From: Uropetala carovei
Taxonomy: Eukaryota; Arthropoda; Insecta; Odonata; Petaluridae
Length of the DNA: 64,000 bases
NCBI GenBank assembly: GCA_036926305.1
Contig: JAXCHB010000143.1
Coordinates: 6,923,501-6,987,500, forward strand
Direction of reading: 5' to 3'
The notes beneath the pieces are model-generated. The model ran no database searches. It worked only from the letters and a program-made list of their open reading frames with translations, and was not told the DNA's origin. The stretch's first letter is position 1; every line of letters starts with the position of its first letter. Below, in pieces: positions 36,213 through 48,247 of this stretch. Made by a program: the position numbers and the translations under genes.

Positions 36213-36960
36213 TACAGTAAAAGCTGTGTTATCCGGCTATCTTGGGGATTGTGGAAAGCCGATTAGGAGAAATATCCGGTTAGGGGAGCGATTTTCGATT
36301 TTGACATCGCAAATTTAGCAATAACCAAACAAATTGGGCTTAGGTTCACTATCGTACTCCCCAAACATAACTATGCATGGGGTTTGCATTTTCCATTTTA
36401 ATTCTTCCACACGTAGTTAGATATAGACATTATTTACCCATTCTTATTTAATACGTTGATTTACCCATTCTTATTTAATACGTTGCTACACTTACATGCA
36501 GAACAAAAAGACTATTGAAAAGTTTAGGGCTTCTGGGAAGTTTGGGGATTACGGCACTGAACCTGTTCCCAAAATTTAATTTATTGGATTATATCTTTCT
36601 TATTTATCTTTATTATTTATCTTTATTTACTCTATTAGAGAAGGACGAAATTATTTAATTCTTCTGAACATTTCTGTGAAAACCAGTCATGTAATATTTT
36701 ATCCAGTTCCTCAATTTTTGGCTTATGAAGCGTATGATGTTTATTAATTGATTTACTCATCTCAGAAGATAACACAAATTGCATTAATTTAGCCTTATGA
36801 GCCTTGATATCGTAGAGCGTGGAAGATCCGATGTTGAATTCTTTTGCTATGGCTGCTCTATTTTTTCCTTTTTCAATTCGTTTGATCAGCTCCAGCTTTT
36901 GTGTTAGCGTTAAAACAACCTTTTCTCTCCTGTACTTGCTTTTATGTTTATGTAATCAGT
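36213..36960 (-). pseudogene. Tigger-type (pogo) transposase N-terminus with one element end
   Basis: On the minus strand, about 36950-36640 reads KYRREKVVLTLTQKLELIKR, IEKGKNRAAIAKEFNIGSST and LYDIKAHKAKL, the CENP-B N / psq-type helix-turn-helix that binds terminal repeats, and continues toward LHKPKIEELDKILHDWFSQK, the start of the second (Tc5/CENP-B) binding domain. At the left, 36213 starts cagtaaaagctgtgttatcc-gg, a pogo-like terminus. The DDE domain is absent, so this is an internally deleted copy. Confidence 0.7.
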
Positions 36961-37053
36961 AGATGTTTTATTTGGGAATGTATTTTTATTCCTCACACTG
37001 CAGTAGTTAGCTTCTGAGTAGAAAAGTATCTTCAAATTTTCAAAACTTGCGAA

Positions 37054-37110
37054 ATGTGGTGCCGTGGCATAGTGGCGAGGGCGTTGGTCTGCTACGCTGA
37101 GCTATTGAGA
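37054..37110 (+). repeat. tRNA-like A-box fragment, possible SINE head
   Basis: tggcatagtgg matches the Pol III A-box TRGYnnAnnnG in a tRNA-like context (gccgtggcatagtggcgagg). No B-box follows at the right distance, so this is at most a truncated SINE. Confidence 0.3.
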
Positions 37111-37446
37111 ACCTGCGAAAGTTGCATTTTTTCAATAGATGTTGCTACTTCCTATTTGCGTGTTTAGAAGAGAGCACACGAGTCAACGTTTCATCCTTCG
37201 GAAGGGACATAAAGACGTTTGTCCTCATTGGTGCTTTGCGAAAAGAGTAGGCTAATGCCAGTACCGGGTTTTTCTTCTTATCAGCTTTGTGATGTAAACT
37301 GATGAGCCTACTAGCGCTAGAGTCGTACGAAGTCACAAAGTTCCACAAATCACGAACTTTGGCATCAATCACTCTAAGAAAGCGATTGAGGTAATTTATT
37401 TATGTATACTTTTTTCATTGAATGTTATTCATTTTTGCACTTAAAA

Positions 37447-40400
37447 GATGAAAACGTAAGAATTTTTTAAAAAATTCAAAAATAAAATCTTTTTGCTTTA
37501 TAAAATAGCCGGCCTTCAAAGAAGGAAACAAGAAAATTTTCAGATTATTTGTTCGTTATAAAAGATTTTGGTGTCATGTACTTTTTATTATTATACATAC
37601 ACTTACATACCAATCACGCTGTTCCCTTATGGGGTAAGTAAGCTAAATGCCTCTATCATTCACAATATTTCTCCATACCTTTCTATCCTTACATACTTCT
37701 TTCGCTTCAAACACATCCATGTATCGTTTCATACATCGTCTTCCATTCCTTAAACTTCTGATCTCTCTTTTCTTGAGAGTCTCCTCTACCACATTCAGTC
37801 AGCTTTTTCTTGGTCTTCCTCTATCTTTCGATCCGCATACTCTACCATCATATATCAATTTAGTCACCCAGTTCTCATCCATTCTCTCCACATGCCCAAA
37901 CCATCGCAGCACATCCCTTTCATACTGACCTCTTAAAGTTTCTTTCATTCCACATTCATTCATCACATAAGTATTCCTGACTCTGTCTCTCCTGGTTTTC
38001 CCACACATGCTCCTTATATAACCCATTCCAACTGCATTCACCTTACTCGTGTGTTTCTCCTGACACACCCACGTTTCGCTACCATGCAACAAGGCGGGTA
38101 CAAGCACACTTCTATACACAGCCATTTTTGCTTCCTTAGACACTACTTCACGATTTAGTACTGACCACTTTTCTACCCGCATTCACATGCCTTTCTATCT
38201 CTCCATCTATTCTTCCATTCTTAGAAAACATTCTTCCCAAGTATACAAACCCATCCACCTGTTCAACAACTTCATCATTTATGCGCAGCCTACAGTCATT
38301 CAATTCATTCATTCTATCAAACACAACAACCTTTGTTTTTGACACATTGATCTTCAGATCCATTCTCTCTGTAACTTCAGCCATACTATCTAACATTCTT
38401 TGCAACTCATTCGGCGTTTCAGATATCAACACAGCATCACCAGCATACAACAGCACCTGCATTTTCACTTCCCCAATCCTCAGACCATGAGTATTTGCAC
38501 AGGCTTCCCTCACACATTTATCCATAAACACATTAAACAACCAAGAAGACATCACACACCCTTGCCGAACACCACTTTCAATCTTAAACCAGTCACTCAA
38601 CACACAATTTATTCTTACGCGAGCCTTACTTCCTGAGTAGACTGCTCGCACTGCATTCACTAACCAGTCATTCACTCCATACTGAGCCAGAACATTCCAC
38701 AGGTCATTTCTGTTGACTCTGTCATAGGCCTTCTTCAAATCCACAAATGCACAATACATTTTCTTTCTCACATTCATACACTTCTCAATTACTTGTTGGA
38801 GAGCAAAAATCTGATCAGAACACCCCCTACCTGGCATGAAACCACACTGTACTCCCCAAATTTTACTCATAGTAGCCATCCTAACCTTTTCAATAAGTAC
38901 TTTACCAAACACTTTCCCAGGTATACTCAATAAACTAACAGCCCTGTAATTCTTACGTTCTACTTTACTACCCTTCCCTTTGTACAAAGGTACAATGATG
39001 GCATTCTTCCAATCATCTGGTACAACTGAAATGTTAACACACAAACTGAATAAATCGCTCATCCAACTCTTAAGTAAACTACATCCATATTTCAGCATAT
39101 CACCCGTAATTCCATCCACGCCTGCAGCCTTCCCATTCCTCAACATTTTCACAGGTCTTAGTCTCATGTTCATCAACTCTGTCTTTACTGCACACATTCA
39201 TACAGTCAGTATCACTTTGGATGCCAGACTCTTCAGAACTACCTCCATACAAGTCTTCAAAATACTCCTTCCAATATTCTGTCACTTCACGTTCATTCCA
39301 CACTGTTTCTCCATCCTTATTTACAATCCCATTCATTCCATTGTTACTGCCCTGTCTCGCCCTTTTTATCCACTTCCAGAATAACTTCTTATTCCCTTCA
39401 AAATCATTCTGCATCTTTACAGCCTCATTCAAACGTACTCGTTCTTTGCTTTCCTTAACTGCATTCTTAGCAGCCTTATTTTTCTTCCTGTAATCATCAT
39501 GCAGAAATCTTCTTTCATTATCATTCCTTGCAGCAATCATCCTCTTATATGCCTCCTTCTCATTAACTGCTTCACTCACTGTTTCATTCCACCAAGCATC
39601 CTTTTTCATACAGCCCACTAAAGTCATTCCACATACCTCTGAAGCACACTGTGTAACATTCTCTTTCAGTCTATTCCAAGCATCTTCCAAATTTCCTTTC
39701 CTTATATCCTCTTCCCATTCAGTCTGCTGGGCAGTTAATTTACATTTCAACACATTCATATACTTGATCTTTACCTCACACTCTTGCAATCTCTCTACTT
39801 TCTCACTAGTCTGTTTCACACCCTTACTCTTCCTCCAGGTCCACTTCCTTCCAAGATCCACTCTAGAGACAACCAAAAAATGGTCTGTCCCATATTCAGC
39901 TCCTCTTATCACTCTTGTATCCTTCACCAGATCTCTCAGTCTTTCATCATACAGAACTAAATCAATCATACTTTTTGAGTCACCCCTCTGCCATGTATAC
40001 ATGTGGATGTTCTTATGCTTATACCATGTATTTGAAACAAACACACTTTTCCATGGAAATGCCAATCAAACTCTCAACATTATCATTTACTCTGGGGTCA
40101 CTGAAGGGGCCCACCACTTTCTCGGTGCCCTCCCGTCTGACACCTACCCACCCATTCATATCACTGAGTACAACTATTCTCTCCCCTACATCACAGTTAT
40201 TCAACACATCTCTCAATTTCTCCCACAACTCATCTCTAACTGTTTCACTCTCACGATCCACAAGAGCATAACATGCAACCAACAGAATTCTACGAATTCC
40301 TACTTTCATACGAACCCACAACAATCTGGGTGCCACAAATTCATACTTTCTCACATACATTTTAGCTCTTTCATTCAGAATCAAACCAACTCCTTGACTC

Positions 40401-41265
40401 CCATATGTACACACATCCACACCAGATCACAGAGCCAAACTACCATCATTCATTACCACAGCATCACTCCCCTTCCTTTTTGTCTCATATACACACAGCA
40501 CGTTCAATCCTCGTACATTCATTTCATTCACCAACTCATGTTCTTTGCCATAAACTCCTCTAACATTCCATGTGCCTATCTTCCACTCGCGTAAGTCGTC
40601 TAATGATGGGCCAACCAGTTTTGACCTCTGCCGCCCACCATGGCTTTGGTCATCCGTGGCTTTTCGTATAGCTTTGTTAGTAATGGTAAATTAGAGTAGA
40701 CTAGTTTACCAGCCTAAGTCGTACCCATGCCGACGCAGCATTCCCTGCTAACGGTAAGGCACATTACTGGTCAGTATTGGCACATTTTGGCCAGACTGCC
40801 ACAATGCAACTGAAGCTCAGTATTACCCCAAGCACGCTTACCCTATTCTGTACAAGCTAGGATCCCTATTAGAGACTACCTTGCAAGCCAGCAATCTGTT
40901 GCCCACATCTTACCACTAGGAGATACATGCAGTGTACTGACACACTCAGGATACTTTTATTACTATAACTTTACATATCATTTACTTAATAATCTCATTC
41001 CATAAGCTGGAGTAAATTGATTTTGAATAAAAAGTTAATAGCAAAACACTTTTTTTTAATGAAGGTCAACCTTGAAAACCTCCTTTCACAGCGAAATTAT
41101 TATGTAAATGATATATAAAGCAACAGTAATGAAAAGAATGACACCAAAATCTTTTATAACAAATAAATAATCTGAAAATTTTGTTTTATTCTTTTAAGTC
41201 TGCCTAATTTACAAAGCAAAAACATTTTATTTTTGATTTTTTTTTAAATTCTTACTTGTTTTTTT
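37447..41265. mobile_element. 3.8-kb unit with about 125-bp terminal inverted repeats enclosing a LINE
   Basis: 37453-37577 and 41141-41262 are inverted copies: gacaccaaaatcttttataa, aataatctgaaaatttt and tcaaaaataaaat recur in order on opposite strands, with small differences. Between them lies the minus-strand LINE. Either a foldback/DNA element received the LINE in its middle, or two inverted repeat copies flank it by chance. No transposase for the inverted repeats is seen. Confidence 0.6.
37643..40690 (-). pseudogene. Non-LTR retrotransposon (LINE) endonuclease-reverse transcriptase, inactive
   Basis: Read from about 40690 to the stop at 37643. The APE-type endonuclease starts at EWKIGTWNVRG (about 40580), with LSDMNGWVG and the GTDHFLVV end. 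Then comes a spacer and a reverse transcriptase: GKAAGVDGITGDMLKYG, NYRAVSLLSIPGKVFGKVL, AFVDLKKAYDRVN (motif A), SGVRQGCVMSSWLFNVFMD (motif B) and LLYAGDAVLIS (motif C). Motif C should be YADD; the first catalytic Asp is Gly. The C-terminal part has VLRWFGHVERMDEN. It lies in three frames with shifts near 40030, 39150 and 38160, and a TGA near 40430. The clade is uncertain (RTE-like by general look). Plus-strand frames across it are shadows. Confidence 0.85.
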
Positions 41266-41885
41266 ATTTTTGCTCGTAAAATTTCATATGAATATGGCTG
41301 GAATTGCTATTCGCTTTTAATCTTTACATTCTAAGGTGATGTGTTTCCTGTTGCAGTAACTTAATGGTGAATTTATAGCGGAAGTAATGTAACGGTTTTA
41401 AAAGAAATTTTGAAGCCATTGTGTCAGTATTTTTATTTTACAATTCAAATAGAGCACTAGCGTAACTAAGAACGAGTGAGCCGGGACGAGAGATAGACCA
41501 AAGGGCCCCATCAATGTGAAGAGCAATAAAAGATCTAAACAAATTTGATTCGCTTATCAAATTATTGAGATTAAACGAAAGGATGGCATACACTGAGTAA
41601 ACATTTATTTTAGACTTGTGATTAATATTCAAAAGAAAATGGAAAACTTAACTTGGGCGGTAGTGGATCGGTTCAGCGCTTGGGCCCGGGTGTGACCGCG
41701 CCCTCAGCACCATTGCAGAGTTACTCCATTGATATAGAGAAAACTCTCGGTTATTCCTAATCATTTAGAGGAGAGATTGTGCGGATAATTGAAAAAGGTA
41801 TTTAATCTGCCAATCATATAAAATTAGGTCATATATTGTTATTCATTAACACTTTCATAATTTTTACTCATTATAGGTAATCTTA

Positions 41886-42511
41886 GTATATGAAGGGTGT
41901 TCAAATTTTACCTGGGCTTTATTTTGCAAAATTGTGTAATAACTGACACAAAAATTCATATTATAATCACTTCTCAAGATACTCTTCCTTCTTTAGAACA
42001 CTCGTTCTGGCATTCTGGGAATTTTAGGTTGATGACGACACAACACAAGACTGCAATTTTCACTTCATCATTTGAGCTGAGTTTCTTGCTTCCTAAGTGG
42101 CACAAACAAATGGAAGTCACTGGATGATAAATCAGGACTATAAGGAGGATGAGGAAGAACGTCTCACTCCATTTCAGTTGATGTGTTTACAGCCAGATTA
42201 GTCATATGTGGATGGGCATTGCCGTGAAGAAATAAACATCTCTGGATAGAAGACCTGGTCGCTTCTTCCTTAGAGTTGGTTTCATGGAATTTCTGAAGAC
42301 GCTTAGCGAAATTCTTCATCTTGAGCAAACATTTCACTGTTATCAGTTTTTCGGTATTTTCATTGAAAACTATCCAAAAGCAGCACAACTTTTCTACAAA
42401 GCCTTTAGATTTAATATACTCTCGCATCTGTAAGACAAAATTTTTGTCAAATGAGGTTTTGAAAGTTATTGGTTGAAGTGTCTGACCGGAAAAGCTGTAT
42501 TTACAGTTCAT
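41886..42511 (-). pseudogene. mariner/Tc1-type transposase C-terminal remnant
   Basis: On the minus strand the frame ends CLFLHGNAHPHMTNLAVNTS-TEME, then a TGA at 42161-42163 where Trp is expected, then DVLPHPPYSPDLSSSDFHLF. This is the second and third catalytic Asp region of mariner transposases; the usual HDN is HGN here, so that Asp is lost, while the Asp of SDFHLF remains. Upstream is frame-shifted and poorly conserved. The left end tgaagggtgttcaaatttta at 41891 may be the terminus. Confidence 0.65.
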
Positions 42512-42534
42512 TAGAAATAACGTGGTTTATTTAT

Positions 42535-42732
42535 CTAACCCAATACACAAAGCTTAAATTGAAAGATGCTTTCTCGTATACCATATCGCTGTATAAATCT
42601 CCTTAACCAATCTGAGGAAGCATTAATTCTATTTAAATTCTCAAGGTTTCGAGGAACTATCCTTTGTACGTCGTCTCGGTACTTCTTTGAGTCCATTCTC
42701 GTACTAACGAGTAAAAACATATGTTGTTGCAT
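42535..42732 (-). pseudogene. CENP-B/Tigger-type HTH fragment
   Basis: The minus frame contains NLENLNRINASSDWLRRFIQ then RYGIR. The aS.dWLrRF..RyGIr phrase is the second DNA-binding helix-turn-helix of Tigger/jerky proteins. About 65 codons only, next to the mariner remnant, so two different dead elements abut here. Confidence 0.5.
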
Positions 42733-43302
42733 ATGTATTTTCGATTAGGTTCTATTTATTGATAACAGCAAGCGTTTACTACTACAGAAATCAGTATCGT
42801 AGTAGGGATGTCTGGCATCAACAACGCCCGGGAAATTCTAGGATGGTAAAAAGTATTTTTACTTGTGCAATGAATAACAAAAATATACTATTATTACCAT
42901 ATATGCAAAAATGCAATTTAACAAACAAATAAATATTTATTACCAAATATCGACTCGAAACTTTCCTATTAGTCTTCTTCCACTTTGGCGCTATAGACAG
43001 TTACCTTCCTAGCTACGGCACTGGCAGTACTTCTGTGATTCTCAAATGATTGAATTTAACTAATGCAAACAAACTGCTGCTTAACGTTTAAATATACAGC
43101 TTGGTTAAAATAAATGCCACCATATTGTCGCAAAAAATCTCGTATAAACACTTTCTTGATAGGAAAAATGTAATTATTCAGCGGTTAATCTGGAAAATCG
43201 AAAGATGCATAGGACGCCTTGTTATACTCCAAATATACTTCCTTACCTCCTTCCTTAAAGACTAGGGGATTGTATAATAAATAATATAATTCGTGGTCAG
43301 GG
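42733..43302. other. Intron 1, AT-rich, nothing recognised
   Basis: No gene, RNA or clear repeat. Confidence 0.4.
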
Positions 43303-43480
43303 CCGGATTAAGCGGTACACAAAACACGCAAGTGCGTGGGGCCCAGAGACCAAGAGGGCCCATTGTGGGTCGCACGTGTCTCGTTTCGCACTTTTCAAGT
43401 GTTGCCACACATCAAAAACCTTACAATAATCTGCTACTTGTCAGTGTCTTCAGTGTGGGCGCTACCCCCTCGAGGGAGGT
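43303..43480 (+). mobile_element. hAT-type element end in intron 1
   Basis: Starts cagggccggattaagcggta at 43304 followed by gcgtggggcccagag. The same end, inverted, is at 4752-4838. No transposase. It lies about 360 bp upstream of exon 2. Confidence 0.45.
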
Positions 43481-43845
43481 TTTTAGAATCTTTGAGGACT
43501 CTGGATATGGGTATATGCAATATTAGCTCAAATATTTTGAGATTGAGAGTTCGTTATATTCTTTTTAATTTAAGTGTTAAGTGTCAGTCATAACAAAGTT
43601 AAGGGGTCCAATTACAAAATAAAAATTTTGTTAAAAATATTAAAATTTTCCATATAAGCTACGTAAATAATATAATAAGCAATACGATGAAGAATATAAA
43701 TATTCATACACAATTTTGTTTTCCTCTGTTCATGTTCATGAAAGGCGGCGACATTAAATATTTGGAACTAAAAGCAAGCATTATACTACAAACAATGAAT
43801 ACCACTGTCCTAGATAATGTTCGTATTTCTCCCGATTTTCTGCAG

Positions 43846-43935
43846 CTCCTACAAGAGCTCCAGAAGTTCCTTCACAGGTGGAGGAAGATGAAGAGGAGGA
43901 CGATGAAGAAGAAGAGGACACGGATGGAAAGACAA
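43846..43935 (+). CDS. Collagen exon 2: acidic spacer
   Basis: 90 bp between ttttctgcag and gtgagt, phase 1 on both sides, so it joins exons 1 and 3 without a break. It encodes PTRAPEVPSQVEEDEEEDDE and on through a further acidic run ending DTDGKT. A Glu/Asp run of this kind suits the unstructured variable part of a fibrillar collagen N-propeptide. An antisense Ser-rich open frame over it is a shadow. Low complexity makes homology weak; the support is splice phase and position. Confidence 0.6.
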
Positions 43936-44601
43936 GTGAGTATAGGCAGATTACCACAGAGATGATACTCTTGGTCTGCATTCCCTTAGAAAGGCATTCA
44001 AGTAAAGTGACTTTGTTTATAATAAATACTTTTATTATTATTTATTGCCATTTGATCTTTAAATATGTTTATACACATACAAAGAAGCTTCTTAATTTAG
44101 GTTCCTCAATCTGGAATAAACAGTTTTCCCTAAAGTTATTCAATTCAAAGATTTACAAGCGAGAACTAAAATCAATCTGTTTTATTCCTATTTTCAACGT
44201 GAAATTAAAAAGGCAAGTGTTCACTCCCTCTGCCAATACGAGGATGAGGTTAAAATATTCACTTTATTGATTTTTTATCGATGCAAGGTCAATGCAAGTT
44301 TAAAATGCTGTTAACTTAGTTAAAACCACTAGTTAGTGGTTGTTAGTATTTTTTCATTATGATTCATTACTTCTGCAAAGTTGCTTCTTAAACAGTTATT
44401 ATGCCATAGATAGGCATTTAAATCCTTGTATCAATTTCTGTATTTAGAAAAAAAATAGACCAACAGAGCGAACGGAGATAAAGTACAGGAGTCTATCTGA
44501 ATCTTTTTTCTGACCTATATTTGAGTATTTCATAAATTATCTCAAATCAATATAAATTTAATCATCCCAACAATCTAGCTGAGTGCCTGTTTCATTTGCA
44601 G

Positions 44602-44673
44602 CCACCACCACACCAGCTCCAACAACACCACCAACAAGGCGCCCTACCATCAGCACTACAGTGGAAGCAGCAG
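44602..44673 (+). CDS. Collagen exon 3: Thr/Pro-rich spacer
   Basis: 72 bp between ttcatttgcag and gttagt, phase 1 to 1. It encodes TTTPAPTTPPTRRPTISTTV then EAA: a Thr/Pro-rich, probably O-glycosylated linker ahead of the VWC domain. It is too short and simple to be found by similarity; it is supported by the pyrimidine-rich acceptor, the donor and the in-phase open reading. Confidence 0.6.
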
Positions 44674-45232
44674 GTTAGTGATTGAACACATCGAACCACT
44701 CCTGATTTATCTTTAATCCTTCTTATCCTTTTTCACTATGTCTCACTTTCCTTTGATGGCATGCTGGGTTGGTCAAAGTGCTTTACTCACCGAGGAACAA
44801 GGCTTTAATGCGACTTGTGGTATTTTTGATCTATTATGTCACTCCAAGTTAACTAAGGGATTTTAACTGACCTCCATGCATTTAAAAGAGCAAGCAAATA
44901 TCCTGTTTTCTTCCTTATCCTTCACCGTTAAGAGAAAGAGATGAACTTACTCCATCTGAAACTTATGGTCAGATGCCTTCAAATTCGCAAGTGCCATACT
45001 TCCTTACCATCATCCCCCTTTCAAGGCCTCGTTCGTGGCTATTTAAGCATAATGCATTAAACTGACTTTATCGATTGTTAAGTGGAATTTTCCATCCTCT
45101 CATCAATATCTGCATAACTTTGGCCTCTTGAAAACCATCACCCCTGCCCTATTCCATGCCGATCTCTTAACTCCTTTCATCACTCGTTTACCGTGAAATT
45201 CGCTTCTTCATCGGCTGCTGCTGCCGTTGCAG

Positions 45233-45373
45233 AGGTTGCGAATGTGGGAAGATGGAGGTGTTCCTTCGACGGAGTCGACCGCGAGGATGGTGAAATATGG
45301 AACCCAGACTCCTGCACGTCTTGCAGTTGCTCCCTCGGCCAGGTCCAGTGCCACACACTGCAAAGCTGCACAG
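45233..45373 (+). CDS. Collagen exon 4: VWC domain, first half
   Basis: 141 bp, phase 1 to 1. It encodes VANVGRWRCSFDGVDREDGE, then IWNPDSCTSCSCSLGQVQC and HTLQSCT. The order Cys, Trp, C-x-x-C-x-C, G-x-V-x-C is the N-terminal half of a von Willebrand factor C domain, as in the N-propeptide of type I, II, III and V collagens. The acceptor is ccgttgcag with agAG; using the second AG would destroy the VWC pattern. The donor gtctct is weaker than the others, so the 3' boundary is the least certain of the set. Confidence 0.8.
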
Positions 45374-48247
45374 GTCTCTCTATCTCTCTCTCCACCTATA
45401 ATTCCATTGGGATACACTCTTCCTGTCATTTTCATTTCATCATCCTTATTTTTCCCCTTGTTCTCCTGTTATCAAAGCAACTAGTCAATGTAGATCTATC
45501 TCATCTTTTGTGTCAGTGTGTCCTACTATAACCTCTATTCTATATCACATTTTCTTTAACATGTCTGCCCTTAGTGTTAACTTCATCTCTTCCTCTGAAC
45601 CCTATCTTGTTTTCAGAACAATGCTTTTCCTCATAAAATTTTTTGCCTTCTTTCAACTCTTTTTTAATCTTTTTGCATTGCTTTTACCATTCTTTTAAAA
45701 TGCTTTATTTCTTTGTAATAATATTATATTCTTTTTGGATATTTTCCTTTTTCCTGTGATCTTCCCTTATCCACATCCTTTCTTTTCAATTTAAATGTAA
45801 CAGATTTTTGTGATGGTGAGAGTTTGATAGTGTGCCAGCAAGTTTTTACTCTCTCCTGACATTATTCATATTAATGATCTTTATTTGCAATAAAATCAAT
45901 AATTCAGTCATATTAACATATTATTCATAATATAAATTACTTTCTAGTACAGCAGTCATCATAGTAATTTCAGTGCTGCCTTACATGAATTTAAAAATAA
46001 AAAATATATCAATATAGTCATGGAAACTTTCTATTGTGAGAACCACTTCTAATATTATTTTATGTTTGATGTTGAATTTGCAGTTTACAATGTTTCTTTA
46101 CATCACTGTGAAATTTTTATGCAAATAATAAAATAAAATAAGCAGGACCAGCGTGATTATTTGCAGGGCCTAGTTTGATGGTGAGCGGAGCCTATTTATC
46201 TATGTATATATACCCGGTGGCACAAAAAAATGACGATTTTTAAAGAACAATTGCAATTTTTCAATGAAAAACAGTTATTAAACTTAATTTTTTAAATTAT
46301 TATTATGTAATAATATTAATATGTAATAAAAAATTGTCTAAATCACAGTACATGAGAATTTACCCTTGCGCGGGGCCCTGTTCGGGGGTACCGAGTGCAC
46401 GTCTCACGCCGGCCATGGAAATAAGTTGCAATATGCTGATTTTTCATTTGAAATTAAAGAAAGCTATTTGTAAAACCCTTAAGCAGTGCCAGAGTAGCCC
46501 ATAGGCTAATAAGGCTATGGCTTTAGGTCCTAATTTTTCAATTCTACTTCAGGAGTTCCTTTCCATTGAAGTAACCACTGAGAGATGGTAGCAGCCCCTA
46601 CCAATAAACAAATAACCTTAGTTCCCTCATAATCTTAATCTGGCTCAGTATATAAGTTAGTTTATAATTTTTTATATTGTTTGCATAACTGCTGCTCAAA
46701 TAACAATCTTGGGGATGAAGTCACAAGCTTAAATAATGTCAACTTCTTTTATCAGCACATTTTACTCAGCTAATGAGATAGATTTTATTCTTTCGTTGTT
46801 AAGTCAGGTAATCTGGTCCTAGGTGTCTTTTCAGTTGGAATCATAATTTTCTCTTTAGCATTGAGAAAGCTTACTTTCTGCTTATTCGCTATTATATAAT
46901 GGAATATTAATTTTAAAATACCCTATTGTTTATAAATGATTCAAGTATAATAAAGGGAGCGAGTCATACTTCCGCAAAAATCAAAAGGTAAACAGTAGTA
47001 GAAGTGTGCTACGAAGGAATACGATGTAAGCTCATTCATGTTTAATGATATAATACTTTAAAAACAAGTTTTTTAAAAAATTTTATGTTTAGCAGAAATG
47101 ACGTATACAATAAAATCCTTTACAAGCAAAGATATGGATGATCAGATTCTGTATTATGTTAGTGGTTCTACAAAAGAATATTTCATATCGTTAATATATT
47201 TTTTATCATATGTATCATTCCACAAGTTAATTTTTTATGCCTGTGTATAACAAAATCATGAAATTCTTTCTTTATTTTGGTGATTAGATATTGCTTTAGT
47301 AAATTATCCAACAACTGTTTGGATAATATAAATGCTAAAGAAGCTGTGAAATTTTTCTTTAAAACATCTAACTTGTATTTTATAAAAAATATGACTTGAA
47401 ACAAAATTAATTCATCTTTTTAGAATTGCTAATATAATTTTTGTTAGGTTTACTTTATTCAGTATATTTATAAATGAATAAATATTTTAAATGAATGAAA
47501 TATAATAGTTATAAAGAATAACCAAAAATATTATGATAGAATAGGAATTGATGATAATAATTGAAAGAACTTGGTCTACAAGGTTGCTTTCAAAATATTT
47601 CCAAATTCAAGGCAAAATTATTAAAGCTGTACCCAATAAGAATGTTAAAAAATTAATAAAAAAGCACATTGTAGGGTTTGAGTGAAATATGCTAAATTAC
47701 TTTATTGTGATTATGTTTAAGGTAGCATGTCATGTGAAGCTACCAAATTTGGCTTAATGCTTATTTTTGCATGTTTAACAGATGAACTATCTTGAACTAT
47801 CTTTAGTCTGATTATTGGAGATAAATATTCCCTATCCAAGTATGCATGAGGCCATTTGGTTCATTGTTATTCTAAAAGCACCATTGTAGAATTAACTCAA
47901 CGGAAACAATAATTTATAAAGCTTATACTTTTGGCTCTTCAAAGAGCATGCACAACTTTGAACATAGTTTTGTGAAAGAAAATAATAAAGCAATTGACTT
48001 CCTGAATCAAGATCAAATAAAGCATTCTAATTAAATACAAATCAAATTTCAGAGACTTAAATAACATATCCTCTCACTCAATATCTAAATTGTATTGTTA
48101 GCCCATTTTCCTTCATTCAGATTTTGGTAGGGAAATAATATAATTTATTTATCAGTCATTAAATTTCACCATGTTTGTTTTTTCAAGTTACATTCCTCTC
48201 TGTTATCTATGATAATATTTTATATAAATATCTTTTTTAATATTTAG
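45374..48247. other. Intron 4, AT-rich; hAT-like MITE at about 46155-46430
   Basis: 46156 gcagggcctagtttgatggt and 46376 gggccctgttcgggggtacc are inverted GGGCC-type ends around an AT-rich centre with a (TA)n stretch at 46204-46211. The rest of the intron, 46440-48240, is AT-rich without recognisable elements. Confidence 0.45.

Noticed and set aside
39764..40594. 276-codon plus-strand open frame
   Set aside because: Antisense shadow of the LINE endonuclease region.
43781..43981. Minus-strand frame with a Ser run
   Set aside because: Antisense of the acidic collagen exon 2.
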